Notes under the pieces: generated by a model
The model's database searches: none
What the model was told of the DNA's origin: nothing
What the model saw: the letters and a program-made list of their open reading frames with translations, nothing else
Position numbers and translations under genes: made by a program
Assembly (NCBI GenBank): GCA_030374735.1
Contig: JASCIV010000418.1
Span: 1-20,636, forward strand
Length of the DNA: 20,636 nt
Source of the DNA: Gracilaria caudata
Taxonomy: Eukaryota; Rhodophyta; Florideophyceae; Gracilariales; Gracilariaceae
Direction: 5' to 3'
In this document: in pieces, positions 5,188-14,900 of the stretch
Layout: each line of letters opens with the position of its first letter
How positions within the stretch are numbered: position 1 is the stretch's first letter

Positions 5188-7842
5188 TTAATTATTTACA
5201 TTAATAATTAAACGTGAGCGCATTGTTAAGTATGTAACAGTTTGTCTTATGTATGTAACCATGTTAATAAATAATGAAAATGCTTCGTTTTTATATTCTA
5301 TTAAAGGATCCTGTTGACCATAGCTTCTCCATCCAATAGATTCTCTTAGTATATTCATTTTATCTAAATGATCTTGCCATGCCTTATCAATTTGTTGTAG
5401 TAAGTAATATTTTTCAAGTTTCCTAATTAATCCAGGTCTTAATTGCTCTAAATAACTTTCTCTAAGATCATAACTAATCCGTAATTGTTCATATAAGAAT
5501 TCTCTAATTTGTTTATAATTCATATTATTCCAAGTGTTTAAGCTGAAATCTTCAGTTAGATTTAATAATTTGTATATCTTTTTTATAATATTATTTTTAT
5601 TTGTTATATTATCTTCTTGATAAAATGTCATTAATATTTCATCTATAGTGCTTTCAGCATATTCTATTATGCAGTCTCTAGTAAAGTTAGACTCTAATAT
5701 CCTTTTTCTTTCTGCATATATTGCCTGTCTTTGGTTATTGATTACTTCATCATATTGAAATAACTGTTTTCTCGTATCATAAAAATAAGATTCTACTTTT
5801 TTTTGTGCGGAATCCAAACTCTTACTCAGGATAATAGATTCTATAGGAGTATCTTCATCAATATTTAGGTTTTCCATCAGTTGAGATATCTTATCTCCTC
5901 CAAAAATTCTTAGTAAATTATCTTGTAAGCTCAGAAAAAAACGCGAAGCACCAACATCTCCTTGTCTTCCAGCTCTGCCTCTTAGTTGATTATCTATTCT
6001 TCTTGATTCATGTCGTTCTGTTCCTATTACATAAAGTCCTCCTAATTGTAAAACTTCTTGTCTTTCTTGACAACAGATATTTTTATACTCATTTAATATA
6101 TTTAAATAAATTTTTTGTAAATTGTCTTCTTCACTATATTTTACATGTTTACCATTAATTATTCTTTCGACATAATTTTTTATTATTACTAAATCTATAT
6201 CAGTATTTTTATAAATATCTAATTTTTTTATATTTAATACAAGATTGTTAATTATAGTATCAATTTTAGTGTCTATTTTATCTACGGGATATCTATATTT
6301 TACTTTTAACCCTAACTTATTTTGTAAATAATGATTTAGTGTAAGCTTCGATAAAGCTTCTGGGTTTCCACCTAATATAATGTCTGTTCCCCTACCAGCC
6401 ATGTTTGTTGATATGGTTATAGTTTTTTTTCTTCCTGCTTGTGTAATAATTTCTGCTTCTCTTGAAACGTTTTCTGGTTTTGCATTGAGTAAATTAAAGG
6501 GTATTTTTAGTTTTGTTAATATTTTGGCTAATAACTCAGATTTTTCTACATTAGTTGTTCCAATAAGCGTTGGTCGACCTATATGATACATATCAGAACA
6601 TTCGTTTGCTATAGATTGCCATTTTTTATATTCTGTTTTGTATACTAAGTCTGGCAAGTCTTGTCTTCTACAAGGTTTATTTGTAGGCACTTCTAATACT
6701 TCAAGATTATATATTTTATCTAATTCTGTTTCTTCTGTTTTAGCTGTTCCAGTCATACCAGATAATTTTTTATATAACAGAAATAAATTTTGATATGTAA
6801 TTGATGCAAGAGTCCTGTTTTCTTGTTGAATTGGAATATTTTCTTTGGACTCGATAGCTTGGTGCAGTCCATCACTCCATCTCCTACCTTGCATAATTCT
6901 TCCTGTAAATTCATCAACAATAATAATTTCGTTATTTTTAATAATATAATTTTGGTTTTTTAAAAATAGCTCCTTAGCTTTTAGAGCATTTAATAAGTAT
7001 TGTATCCAAGAGTTGTTGATATCATAAAGGTTATCAATATCCAATATATTTTCACATTTACTAATACCTTCTTCTGTTAAAATAATGTTTTTTGTTTTTT
7101 CATCTATCTCATAGTCTAAAGTTTTGTATAGTAAATTAGCTATCGAAGTACATTTTTTATATTTATTTGTTGCTATGTCAAAAGGACCAGATATAATAAG
7201 AGGAGTTCTTGCTTCATCAATTAAGATGGAGTCTACCTCATCAATAATTGCAAAATTAAAACCTCTTTGAACTATTTGATTTAAATCTATAGCCATATTG
7301 TCTCTAAGATAATCAAATCCCAGTTCACTATTTGTGATATATGTAATATCACAATTATATGCTTGTTTTTTTTCTTTATAACTCATTGACTGTGTTATTA
7401 ATCCAACTGTCAAATCTACATATGAATAAATTTTTTGAGCTAGTTCTGAATCTCGTTTAGCTAGGTAATCATTAACTGTAATTATATGTACTCCTTGAGT
7501 AGTTAAAGCATTAAGGTATGCTGTAGTAATAGCAACAATAGTTTTCCCTTCTCCTGTTTTCATTTCTGCTATTTTTCCTTGATGTAATACAATACTGCCT
7601 ATTAATTGTACATCAAATAAAGTCATCCCTGTGGATCTTCTTATAGCTTCTTTTGCTGTTGCAAGAGATTCTGGTAATACCTCTGTTAAATTATGGTTTT
7701 GATGTAATTTTTTTTTCAGCTTAGTTGTTTGCTGTTTTAGTTCTATATTTGAGTAATTTTTTAATATATTTCCTATTTTATGAATTTCTTTAATTGTACT
7801 TTGGAATTTATTTAACTTATTTTTTTTTAAAAAATTTAGCAT
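5188..7842 (-). CDS. secA: Preprotein translocase ATPase SecA
   Basis: Encodes 884 residues from the ATG at 7842. SecA is the motor that drives proteins through the thylakoid SecYE channel. Visible motifs are Walker A MKTGEGKT (residues 94-101), Walker B region IIDEVDSILIDEARTPLIIS (about 199-218), GMTGTAKTEE, the helicase-like TNMAGRGTDIILGGNPEA, QLRGRAGRQGD and the C-terminal SIGWRSYGQQDPLIEYKNEA. The C-terminal zinc-binding tail of bacterial SecA is absent, as is usual in plastids. The frame stays open for 25 more codons upstream, to 7917, but that would overlap ycf21 and does not resemble SecA; MLNFLKKNKLNKF is the better start and leaves a 14-nt gap after ycf21. No clear Shine-Dalgarno is seen. 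Confidence 0.97.
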   Translation of the reverse strand: MLNFLKKNKLNKFQSTIKEIHKIGNILKNYSNIELKQQTTKLKKKLHQNHNLTEVLPESLATAKEAIRRSTGMTLFDVQLIGSIVLHQGKIAEMKTGEGKTIVAITTAYLNALTTQGVHIITVNDYLAKRDSELAQKIYSYVDLTVGLITQSMSYKEKKQAYNCDITYITNSELGFDYLRDNMAIDLNQIVQRGFNFAIIDEVDSILIDEARTPLIISGPFDIATNKYKKCTSIANLLYKTLDYEIDEKTKNIILTEEGISKCENILDIDNLYDINNSWIQYLLNALKAKELFLKNQNYIIKNNEIIIVDEFTGRIMQGRRWSDGLHQAIESKENIPIQQENRTLASITYQNLFLLYKKLSGMTGTAKTEETELDKIYNLEVLEVPTNKPCRRQDLPDLVYKTEYKKWQSIANECSDMYHIGRPTLIGTTNVEKSELLAKILTKLKIPFNLLNAKPENVSREAEIITQAGRKKTITISTNMAGRGTDIILGGNPEALSKLTLNHYLQNKLGLKVKYRYPVDKIDTKIDTIINNLVLNIKKLDIYKNTDIDLVIIKNYVERIINGKHVKYSEEDNLQKIYLNILNEYKNICCQERQEVLQLGGLYVIGTERHESRRIDNQLRGRAGRQGDVGASRFFLSLQDNLLRIFGGDKISQLMENLNIDEDTPIESIILSKSLDSAQKKVESYFYDTRKQLFQYDEVINNQRQAIYAERKRILESNFTRDCIIEYAESTIDEILMTFYQEDNITNKNNIIKKIYKLLNLTEDFSLNTWNNMNYKQIREFLYEQLRISYDLRESYLEQLRPGLIRKLEKYYLLQQIDKAWQDHLDKMNILRESIGWRSYGQQDPLIEYKNEAFSLFINMVTYIRQTVTYLTMRSRLIINVNN

Positions 7843-7856
7843 ATTAATAATTAAAA

Positions 7857-8387
7857 TTAGAAAAAAGATATTATGTGAGGCGAGAAAAATTCTTGTATAG
7901 TTGTGACAGGTTGGCACTCATGATATATAGTGTATTTTCTGCCCCAAATAGGTTTTGTACTATTAAATATATGTTCTAAATATATAGAGTATACATAATA
8001 TATTTCATGTATATCTTTATATATGTCTACTTGTTTTTTTATTAACGATTTTCCTATAGGTTCATTTTTACTTAATCCCTTATATATTGTGTTATTTATT
8101 TGTAATATCCAGTTAGATCGAGCAAATGCAAGATGTCTTTGTGCAGTATCTTGTAAATATACTTTCCTGATATTTGTTTTGTTTGTTAGGTACTGGTATT
8201 TTATATACGTTGGACAGGTTATAATTTGTTGTCCGGTTAATGAGTTTAAATTTTGAGTAAATGATCCATCACTCATAAGTAGACACTTCCATTCAGCAGG
8301 AATCAAATGATAAGTCTGCTGATTAAATGAGTTTAAGTTGTTAAGTGGTAAATTAATTATATAATTAAATGAATTAGATATATTCAT
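7857..8387 (-). CDS. ycf21: Ycf21, chorismate-lyase-like (DUF98) protein
   Basis: Encodes 176 residues. Its position directly upstream of secA, its size and its composition match Ycf21 of red algal plastids, a DUF98-family protein distantly related to chorismate pyruvate-lyase. The supporting segments are IPAEWKCLLMSDGSFTQNL near residue 30 and a C-terminal KPIWGRKYTIYHECQPVTTI; family members share this pattern of an N-terminal LLxSDGSxT motif and a late GR segment. Chorismate lyase would release 4-hydroxybenzoate and pyruvate, but enzymatic activity of plastid Ycf21 is not something the sequence can show. The gene sits 32 nt after pgmA and 14 nt before secA, so the three are probably cotranscribed. 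No signal peptide or membrane segment is apparent. Confidence 0.85.
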   Translation of the reverse strand: MNISNSFNYIINLPLNNLNSFNQQTYHLIPAEWKCLLMSDGSFTQNLNSLTGQQIITCPTYIKYQYLTNKTNIRKVYLQDTAQRHLAFARSNWILQINNTIYKGLSKNEPIGKSLIKKQVDIYKDIHEIYYVYSIYLEHIFNSTKPIWGRKYTIYHECQPVTTIQEFFSPHIISFF

Positions 8388-8419
8388 ATTTAATTGTTTT
8401 CTTTTACATTTATAAAAAA

Positions 8420-9955
8420 TTAATTGTTTATGATTGTTGTTTTAGCTTTTAATAAAGATGTACCATTCATTTCAGATGGAATATCTATGCTTAATAAGTC
8501 CAGAATGGTTGGTGCAATATCTGCTAAATTACCATTTTTTCTTAAATTATTTGTGTAAATATTAGATGATTCTGCTAATATAAATGGAACAGGATTTGTA
8601 CTATGAGATGTACATGGTTGATTAAAATCATCTAGCATATAATCTGCATTACCATGATCTGCTGTTATTATAAGTGTATTATTCATTCTCTGAGATGTCA
8701 TCCAGATTTTGTTTATGCATTCATCAATTTTGTGAACAGCCTGTATAGTAGCTTCTAAGTTACCCGTATGTCCCACCATATCTGGGTTAGCATAATTTAT
8801 AACGATAAATGTATATATGTTTTTATTTATAGCATTAATTACGTTTGTTGTTAATTCTTCAGCTGACATTTCAGGATACAAGTCATAAGTTTCAATCTGT
8901 GGACTGGGTATCAGTTGTCTATCTTCACCAGGAAAAGGCTCTTCAATGCCACCATTAAAAAAATAAGTAACATGTGCATACTTTTCTGTTTCGGCTAATC
9001 TTAACTGTTTTAAACCATAGTTAGAAATAATTTGCCCAATAAAGTTTGTATTTTTTGTTGAAGGAAATGCAACTTCTATATTTAAACTAGGGTCATATTG
9101 TGTAAATGTGACAACTTCTAAATTCTTGAATTTTATTGTATTAAATCCTTTAAATGTAGATTTAGTAAATGCATGCAATAGTTGTCTCATTCTATCAGGC
9201 CGAAAATTGAAAAATATAATGCCATCATTATTTTCAATATTTCCTTTGTATATTCGAGTAGGAGGTATGAATTCATCTGATATATTTTGTTTATAATATT
9301 CGTTGATTAATGATATAGGATCTTTTGTAAATTCTAATTCATTGCTCAGTAGTGTTTTATAACTTTTTTCTGTCCTTGACCAACGGCAGTCTCTATCCAT
9401 ACTATAGTATCTGCCACTAATTGTACAAATTTTTATATTATCCGATTTTTTAATATACTCGTGAATTTGTTTAATAAATATTTGCGATTTATATGGCGAA
9501 GTATCTCTGCCATCTGTAATAGCGTGTATACAAATTTTAATATTATATGATTGTATTATATCAAGTAATGCAAGTAAATGATTAATATGAGAATGTACGC
9601 CTCCATTAGAGCAGAGTCCAATTAAGTGCAGTTTTGTATTTTGACTTTTGATTTTTTGACAGATATTTTTGATGATTTTATTATCAAAGAATGACATGTC
9701 TTTAATGGATTTGCTAATACGAACTAAATCTTGATTAATTATTCTTCCAGCTCCAATAGTTGTATGTCCTACTTCTGAATTTCCCATCTGACCCTTAGGT
9801 AATCCCACATCCTGTCCTGAAGCATTTAATAAAGTATGCGGGTAGTTTTTCCATAATTTATCGATTGTAGGCGTATGTGCTAATTGAATTGCATTTCCAT
9901 GTATCTTTTCTGAATATCCCCAACCGTCAAGAATAGTTAAAATAATAGGTTTCAT
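8420..9955 (-). CDS. pgmA: Phosphoglycerate mutase, 2,3-bisphosphoglycerate-independent
   Basis: Encodes 511 residues, normal for the cofactor-independent, Mn-dependent enzyme (GpmI/PgmA) that interconverts 3- and 2-phosphoglycerate. It belongs to the alkaline phosphatase superfamily. Metal and substrate motifs are in order: LTILDGWGYSE with Asp10, GQMGNSEVGH with the phosphorylated nucleophile Ser60, AITDGRDTSP, GRYYSMDRDCRW, FNFRPDRMRQ, NYANPDMVGHTG, TADHGNADYM and SHSTNPVPFIL. The gene is known from several red algal plastids and would link Calvin cycle 3-phosphoglycerate to phosphoenolpyruvate supply in the stroma. It follows cpcA on the same strand after 242 nt, with a hairpin between them, and leads into ycf21 and secA. 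There is no clear Shine-Dalgarno before the ATG. Confidence 0.96.
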   Translation of the reverse strand: MKPIILTILDGWGYSEKIHGNAIQLAHTPTIDKLWKNYPHTLLNASGQDVGLPKGQMGNSEVGHTTIGAGRIINQDLVRISKSIKDMSFFDNKIIKNICQKIKSQNTKLHLIGLCSNGGVHSHINHLLALLDIIQSYNIKICIHAITDGRDTSPYKSQIFIKQIHEYIKKSDNIKICTISGRYYSMDRDCRWSRTEKSYKTLLSNELEFTKDPISLINEYYKQNISDEFIPPTRIYKGNIENNDGIIFFNFRPDRMRQLLHAFTKSTFKGFNTIKFKNLEVVTFTQYDPSLNIEVAFPSTKNTNFIGQIISNYGLKQLRLAETEKYAHVTYFFNGGIEEPFPGEDRQLIPSPQIETYDLYPEMSAEELTTNVINAINKNIYTFIVINYANPDMVGHTGNLEATIQAVHKIDECINKIWMTSQRMNNTLIITADHGNADYMLDDFNQPCTSHSTNPVPFILAESSNIYTNNLRKNGNLADIAPTILDLLSIDIPSEMNGTSLLKAKTTIINN

Positions 9956-10121
9956 AGTATAAATAAGAATGAATATTTATAGAAATATTTGTTGTTGAAA
10001 ACAAAAATGTCTTAATTATATTTATTAAGTAAATTTAAATCTATATTGTAAAAAATATGGATATCGTCAGCTGTAATGTATACTATTTTTAGTATTCTGA
10101 TATAAAAACAAAATTTTAGGT

Positions 10122-10159
10122 AAACAATATGCATACGTAGTTATATACGCATATTGTTT
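10122..10159 (-). terminator. Hairpin after cpcA (cpc operon 3' end)
   Basis: A perfect 11-bp inverted repeat, aaacaatatgc (10122-10132) and gcatattgttt (10149-10159), with a 16-nt loop, lies 38 nt downstream of the cpcA stop. It is well placed to end or stabilise the abundant cpcBA transcript before pgmA. The sequence beyond it on the minus strand is AT-rich but not a clean T run. Confidence 0.65.
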
Positions 10160-10197
10160 TATTTTTAATAGTAATTTTTATTAAATTGTAAATATTT

Positions 10198-10686
10198 TTA
10201 ACTTAATGCATTAATAGCATAATCTAAATACGTATTTGCTTCATTAGCAGCTTGTCCTGAAAGACCATGACTGTTTTTTATGTATTGCAAAGCCTCTATA
10301 TACCAGCTTGGTGACAACTCAAAACTTCGGTTAATTTCTTCAAGTCCTGCGATTAGATATTCATCCATAGGTCCAGTTGCTCCTACAACCAGACAGTATG
10401 TTGTCATTCTTAAGTAATACCCTATGTCACGTGCACACTTTGCTTTTCCTATAGCACTAGATGCATAAGTTGGTCCTGGCATCTGAGTGGTAAATGGAAA
10501 TTTTGTATATACAGACTGAGCAGCTCCTATAATTAATCTTTGAGCATTACTTGTTAATGATCTTGCTGCCTCTAGGCTTGATGATGCTCTTTGGTAACGT
10601 CCATTAATTGATTGTAATTCACCATTACTTAAGAATCTACCTTGACTATCTGCTGATGCTATCGCTTCTGTAATAGGTGTTTTCAT
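10198..10686 (-). CDS. cpcA: Phycocyanin alpha subunit
   Basis: Encodes 162 residues, the standard length for CpcA, a globin-fold phycobilisome rod protein on the stromal thylakoid face. Cys84, in KAKCARDIGYYLRM, is the bilin attachment site. The N-terminus MKTPITEAIASADSQGRFLS, the middle GATGPMDEYLIAGLEEINRS and the ending NTYLDYAINALS are typical of phycocyanin and differ from phycoerythrin alpha (164 residues) and allophycocyanin. In red algae this partners CpcB to form R- or C-phycocyanin between phycoerythrin and the allophycocyanin core. An AAGGAA just upstream of the ATG acts as ribosome binding site. The gene lies 69 nt after cpcB and is cotranscribed with it. Confidence 0.97.
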   Translation of the reverse strand: MKTPITEAIASADSQGRFLSNGELQSINGRYQRASSSLEAARSLTSNAQRLIIGAAQSVYTKFPFTTQMPGPTYASSAIGKAKCARDIGYYLRMTTYCLVVGATGPMDEYLIAGLEEINRSFELSPSWYIEALQYIKNSHGLSGQAANEANTYLDYAINALS

Positions 10687-10755
10687 AATTTTAATTTCCT
10701 TGTTTTATTTAAGATTCTAAGTTCAGTTGTGAAATTTATCTATTATCATATAGTT

Positions 10756-11274
10756 TTATACTACTGCAACAGCTGCTCTATCGAAGTATACTCCTAATTC
10801 AGCTATTAAAGAACTGCAATCTCCTGTAGTTATTCCGCTTGAGTCGTTTGCCAAGCTTACTGATGCTTCTTTCATCTTTTGTATAGCGACAGCAACAGAT
10901 GTTCCCGGAGTTCCTAAAGCTTGATATGTTTCTCGTAAACCATTTAAGCATCTATCGTCTAATACACTTGAATCACCGGCAATCATAGCACAACTTACAT
11001 ATCTCAAAACGATTTCCATATCTCTTAAGCAAGCTGCCATTCTGCGACTGGTATATGCATTACCTCCAGGTTGTACTAGCTGTGGTTGTTCAGCAAATAA
11101 AGCGCGTGCAGAATTTGTAACAATAGCAGAAGCATTTGAGTTGATTTTATTAATAATATCAAGTCTTTTATTACCTTCGGAAACCATATTTGCTAGAGCA
11201 TCTAATTGGGTATTGCTTAAAAATTCTCCTCTAGCGTCAGCTTGAGCTACAACTTTAGCAAATGCGTCTAACAT
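10756..11274 (-). CDS. cpcB: Phycocyanin beta subunit
   Basis: Encodes 172 residues. The two bilin-binding cysteines of beta-phycocyanin are present: Cys82 in RRMAACLRDMEIVLRYVS and Cys153 in TTGDCSSLIAELG. Asn72, in GGNAYTSRR, is the conserved residue normally methylated in beta subunits. The N-terminus MLDAFAKVVAQADARGEFL is typical. The start is supported by AAGGAG (11289-11284 on the minus strand), 9 nt before the ATG. The 192-nt spacer up to rpoZ should hold the cpc promoter; a minus-strand TATAAT at 11400-11395 is the best -10 candidate, with no good -35 at the right distance. cpcB-cpcA is the usual order. Confidence 0.97.
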   Translation of the reverse strand: MLDAFAKVVAQADARGEFLSNTQLDALANMVSEGNKRLDIINKINSNASAIVTNSARALFAEQPQLVQPGGNAYTSRRMAACLRDMEIVLRYVSCAMIAGDSSVLDDRCLNGLRETYQALGTPGTSVAVAIQKMKEASVSLANDSSGITTGDCSSLIAELGVYFDRAAVAVV

Positions 11275-11466
11275 ATTAATATTCTCCTTAAACTAAAAAT
11301 ATTTCTAATAATTTAATAATAAAGAACTAATCTAAGATTTTTATGAATAATAATATCTGAGTTTTAATTTATTTTGATCAGTACTTATTAAATTATTATA
11401 CTAATATATGTTAATTTTTCTTTTACAAAATATTACAAATAGAGTCTTCTGTAATAATTAATGAAT

Positions 11467-11688
11467 TTAATCACTTATGATTTCTGGTTGTTTTATTTCA
11501 TCTACCATTTCTAATATAGAACGAATAATAGGTTTAATTGTTGGATCATCTATGATGTCTAGGTCTTCATATTTTTTTCTTTTGGCGCGGTTTGCTATTT
11601 GAATAGTTATTTTATATCGATTATCAGAAATATTTAGTAACTCTTCCGTTTTATATATGATTTCATGTGATTTTGGTTGATTATACAT
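11467..11688 (-). CDS. rpoZ: RNA polymerase omega subunit (Ycf61)
   Basis: Encodes 73 residues. The central NRYKITIQIANRAKRKKYED segment matches the conserved region of bacterial and cyanobacterial omega subunits, which clamp the beta' subunit of the eubacterial-type polymerase. The following acidic stretch and the KPIIRSILEM helix also fit. Red algal plastids carry this gene as rpoZ or ycf61. It stands upstream of cpcBA on the same strand and is divergent from gltB across a 264-nt spacer in which I see no gene. Short length limits certainty, but the motif is distinctive. Confidence 0.85.
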   Translation of the reverse strand: MYNQPKSHEIIYKTEELLNISDNRYKITIQIANRAKRKKYEDLDIIDDPTIKPIIRSILEMVDEIKQPEIISD

Positions 11689-11952
11689 ATGTATTTTCGA
11701 GATATCTTAAATAGTGATTAATTAATAAGTATTACATAAATTATTTGTAAGTTAATTAGGATTGAGCTTTACATATGCATCTTTTATTTTAATATATGTA
11801 ATACTATAGCAATAGTCATATTTTATTTTTGCTGTATTGTTATAAAGGTTTATATACTTGATATATGTAAATTTTTAGAAATTCAATGCAGCCTTAATAA
11901 CATATGAAAAATCTATATTGTCTTAAAGTAAAACAAAAAATAAGAATTACAT

Positions 11953-14900
11953 ATGCAAGCATCAAAATATTACAACTATCAATTAAATAATTTATATAAA
12001 TATCCTTTTATGTTTTCTGAAAGGGATGCCTGTGGTGTCGGTTTTGTTACTCGTATTGAGCATATGCCATCGCATGAAGTGGTTAAACAAGCTTTGAATT
12101 CACTCCATTGTATGGAGCATCGAGGTGGTTGTAGTGCCGATAGAGTGTCTGGAGATGGGGCTGGAATTATGACTCAAATTCCGTGGAAAATACTATTAGA
12201 TTATTTGTCAGATCAGAAAACTAGTCAAATCGGTGTTGCTATGTTATTTATGCCACAAGATAAAATGGAATCTATCCAAAATATAATAGAGTGGGTTATA
12301 GGTTTAAATGGTTTTAATTTCTTAAAGTGGCGTATTGTTCCTGTAGATGATAGTGTTTTAGGTATTCAGGCTAAAGTTAACCAGCCTTTAGTAATGCAAT
12401 TTTTTGTACATTCTACAAGTTTGTCTGGTGATGCATTAGAGAAGTCTTTATTTGTTACAAGAAAAAAAATAGAAAAATTAGTTTCTCAATCTCATTTAAA
12501 TCTTAATAAACAGTTTTATTTTTGTTCTTTTTCTTCTCGTATTATCATTTATAAAGGTATGGTTCAGTCAGAAGTTTTGTCTAAGTACTATCTGGATTTA
12601 TGTAATAGAAAGTATGAAAGTAATTTTGCAATGTATCACAGAAGGTTTAGTACGAATACTATGCCTAAATGGCCTTTAGCTCAGCCAATGAGATTTATGG
12701 CTCATAATGGAGAAATTAATACTTTATTAGGTAATCTTAATTGGATGCAATCAAAAGAGTCTTTATTTGAACAAAGTTACATGTCGGAAGATTTTGATGC
12801 TTTAAAACCTATTACTAATTTTGATAATAGTGATTCAGCAAATTTAGATGCTGTATTAGAGTTATTAATACAATCAGGTAAGAGTCCTCAGGAATCTTTG
12901 ATGATTTTAATTCCAGAAGCTTATAAAAATCAACCAGCTTTAGAAAATTTTCCAGAAATTATAAATTTTTATGAGTATCATAATAGTCTTCAAGAACCAT
13001 GGGATGGACCTGCTTTAGTTGTTTTTAGTGACGGTAAAGTTATTGGTGCAACCCTAGATAGAAATGGATTGCGTCCTGCTCGCTATGTAATTACTAGAAA
13101 TGGGTTTATTAGTCTATCTTCAGAAGTTGGTGTTGTAGATAAAAATCTAGGTGAAGTTACTCAAAAAGGCAGGTTGGGTCCAGGTCAAATGATATGTGTT
13201 GATATGGTTAATAATTTAATTTTAGACAATTGGACTGTTAAACAGTCAGTTGCTAATAAATTTCCTTATAAAAAATGGCTTGATACATACCAAAAATATC
13301 TGCGACCAGAAAATTATATTGAAGATTCTCTTCTTGATTCTTTTATAATGATGCGCTTGCACACAAAATTTGGTTATACCAATGAAGATGTAGAATTAGT
13401 AATAGAGCATATGGCTAGTTCAGCTAAAGAGCCAACTTTTTGTATGGGTGACGATATACCTTTAGCTATATTGTCAGAAAAGCCTCACTTATTATATGAT
13501 TTCTTTAAACAACGTTTTGCTCAGGTAACTAATCCAGCTATTGATCCTTTAAGAGAAAGTTTAGTTATGTCTTTAACAACTTATTTAGGAGCTAAAGGCA
13601 ATTTTTTAGAACCAAATGATTACATGGCAAAGTCTATTAAGTTAGATTCTCCTATTTTAAATGAAATTGAGCTTCAAAGTTTAAGCCAATATGGTTTAAC
13701 TACTTCTATGATTAATACATTGTTTATAAAAGATTCTAGTAATATAAATTTTATTAACAGAATCACTGAAATTTGTAAGCAAACAGTTGAACTTATACAT
13801 CAAGGCTCTGAAATTATTATATTAAGTGATCGTGGAGATATAACAGATGAAACAAAAGCATTTTTACCTCCACTACTCATAGTTGGTGCTGTTCATCACT
13901 ATTTAATATCACAAAATTTAAGGCATAAAGTCTCTATAGTTGTTGAAACTGCTCAATGTTGGAGTACTCATCATTTTGCTTGTTTGATAGGTTATGGAGC
14001 TAGTGCAATATGTCCATATATGGCATTTTTAACTGTTAGACAATGGTGGCATAACCCAAGGACTCAAAAATTAATGTCTAGCGGTAAATTACGTAAAATT
14101 ACATTAACAAAAGCACAACATAATTATCGTTCTGCAATAGAAACAGGTTTATTGAAAATTCTATCTAAAATGGGAATTTCTTTATTATCCAGCTATCATG
14201 GAGCCCAAATATTTGAGATATTAGGTTTAGGTAAAGATATAGTGAATTTAGCTTTTAAGGGTACAACTTCATCTTTGGACGGCATTAATTTAAAGGAATT
14301 AGCTGCAAGTACAATTAATTTTTATAAGAATATAAAAAATTTACAGACAGCTAAAAAGTTACCTAATCTAGGATATGTGCAGTATAGGCCAAGCGCTGAA
14401 TATCATGTAAATAATCCAGAAATGTCCAAAACACTACATAAAGCTGTTCGTAATCAAGATTTTCATCTGTATAATAAGTATAAAAATTTATTACAAGATC
14501 GACCGCCTACTAATTTACGAGATTTGTTAGAATTTACAAGTGATAAACAGTCTATATTGCTTGATGAAGTAGAATCAATTGAGTCTATTGTTAAAAGATT
14601 TTGCACAGGAGGAATGTCTTTAGGAGCGTTATCTCGTGAAACACATGAAACTTTAGCTATAGCTATGAATAGACTTGGAGGAAAATCTAATTCAGGCGAA
14701 GGTGGAGAAGATCATACTCGTTTTTCAAATATTAAAGATATAGATTCATCAGGTGTATCTATGAGCTTTTCTCACTTGAAAGGTTTGAAAAGTGATGATA
14801 TTGCTAGTTCAGCTATTAAGCAAATTGCATCTGGACGTTTTGGAGTTACGCCTGAGTATTTAATGAATGCTCAGCAGTTAGAAATTAAGATTGCTCAAGG

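Noticed and set aside
6380..6586. Plus-strand open frame inside secA
   Set aside because: Antisense to a conserved SecA region, with no start signal and no recognisable family.
7843..7917. N-terminal extension of secA by 25 codons
   Set aside because: It would overlap ycf21 on the same strand, has no SecA similarity, and a proper SecA start (MLNFLKK) lies at 7842.
8023..8256. Plus-strand open frame inside ycf21
   Set aside because: Shadow of ycf21, with no ribosome binding site or family match.
9108..9296. Plus-strand open frame inside pgmA
   Set aside because: Shadow of pgmA in an antisense frame, with no independent support.
10066..10101. Small nested inverted repeat between cpcA and pgmA (6-bp stem 10080-10085/10090-10095 within a 5-bp stem)
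   Set aside because: Short, all or mostly A/T, with an unequal internal loop; expected by chance in this composition.
11689..11952. Possible NtcA site (GTA-N8-TAC) in the rpoZ-gltB spacer, since gltB is a nitrogen gene
   Set aside because: I checked the GTA triplets in this spacer on the plus strand and none has TAC at the right distance.
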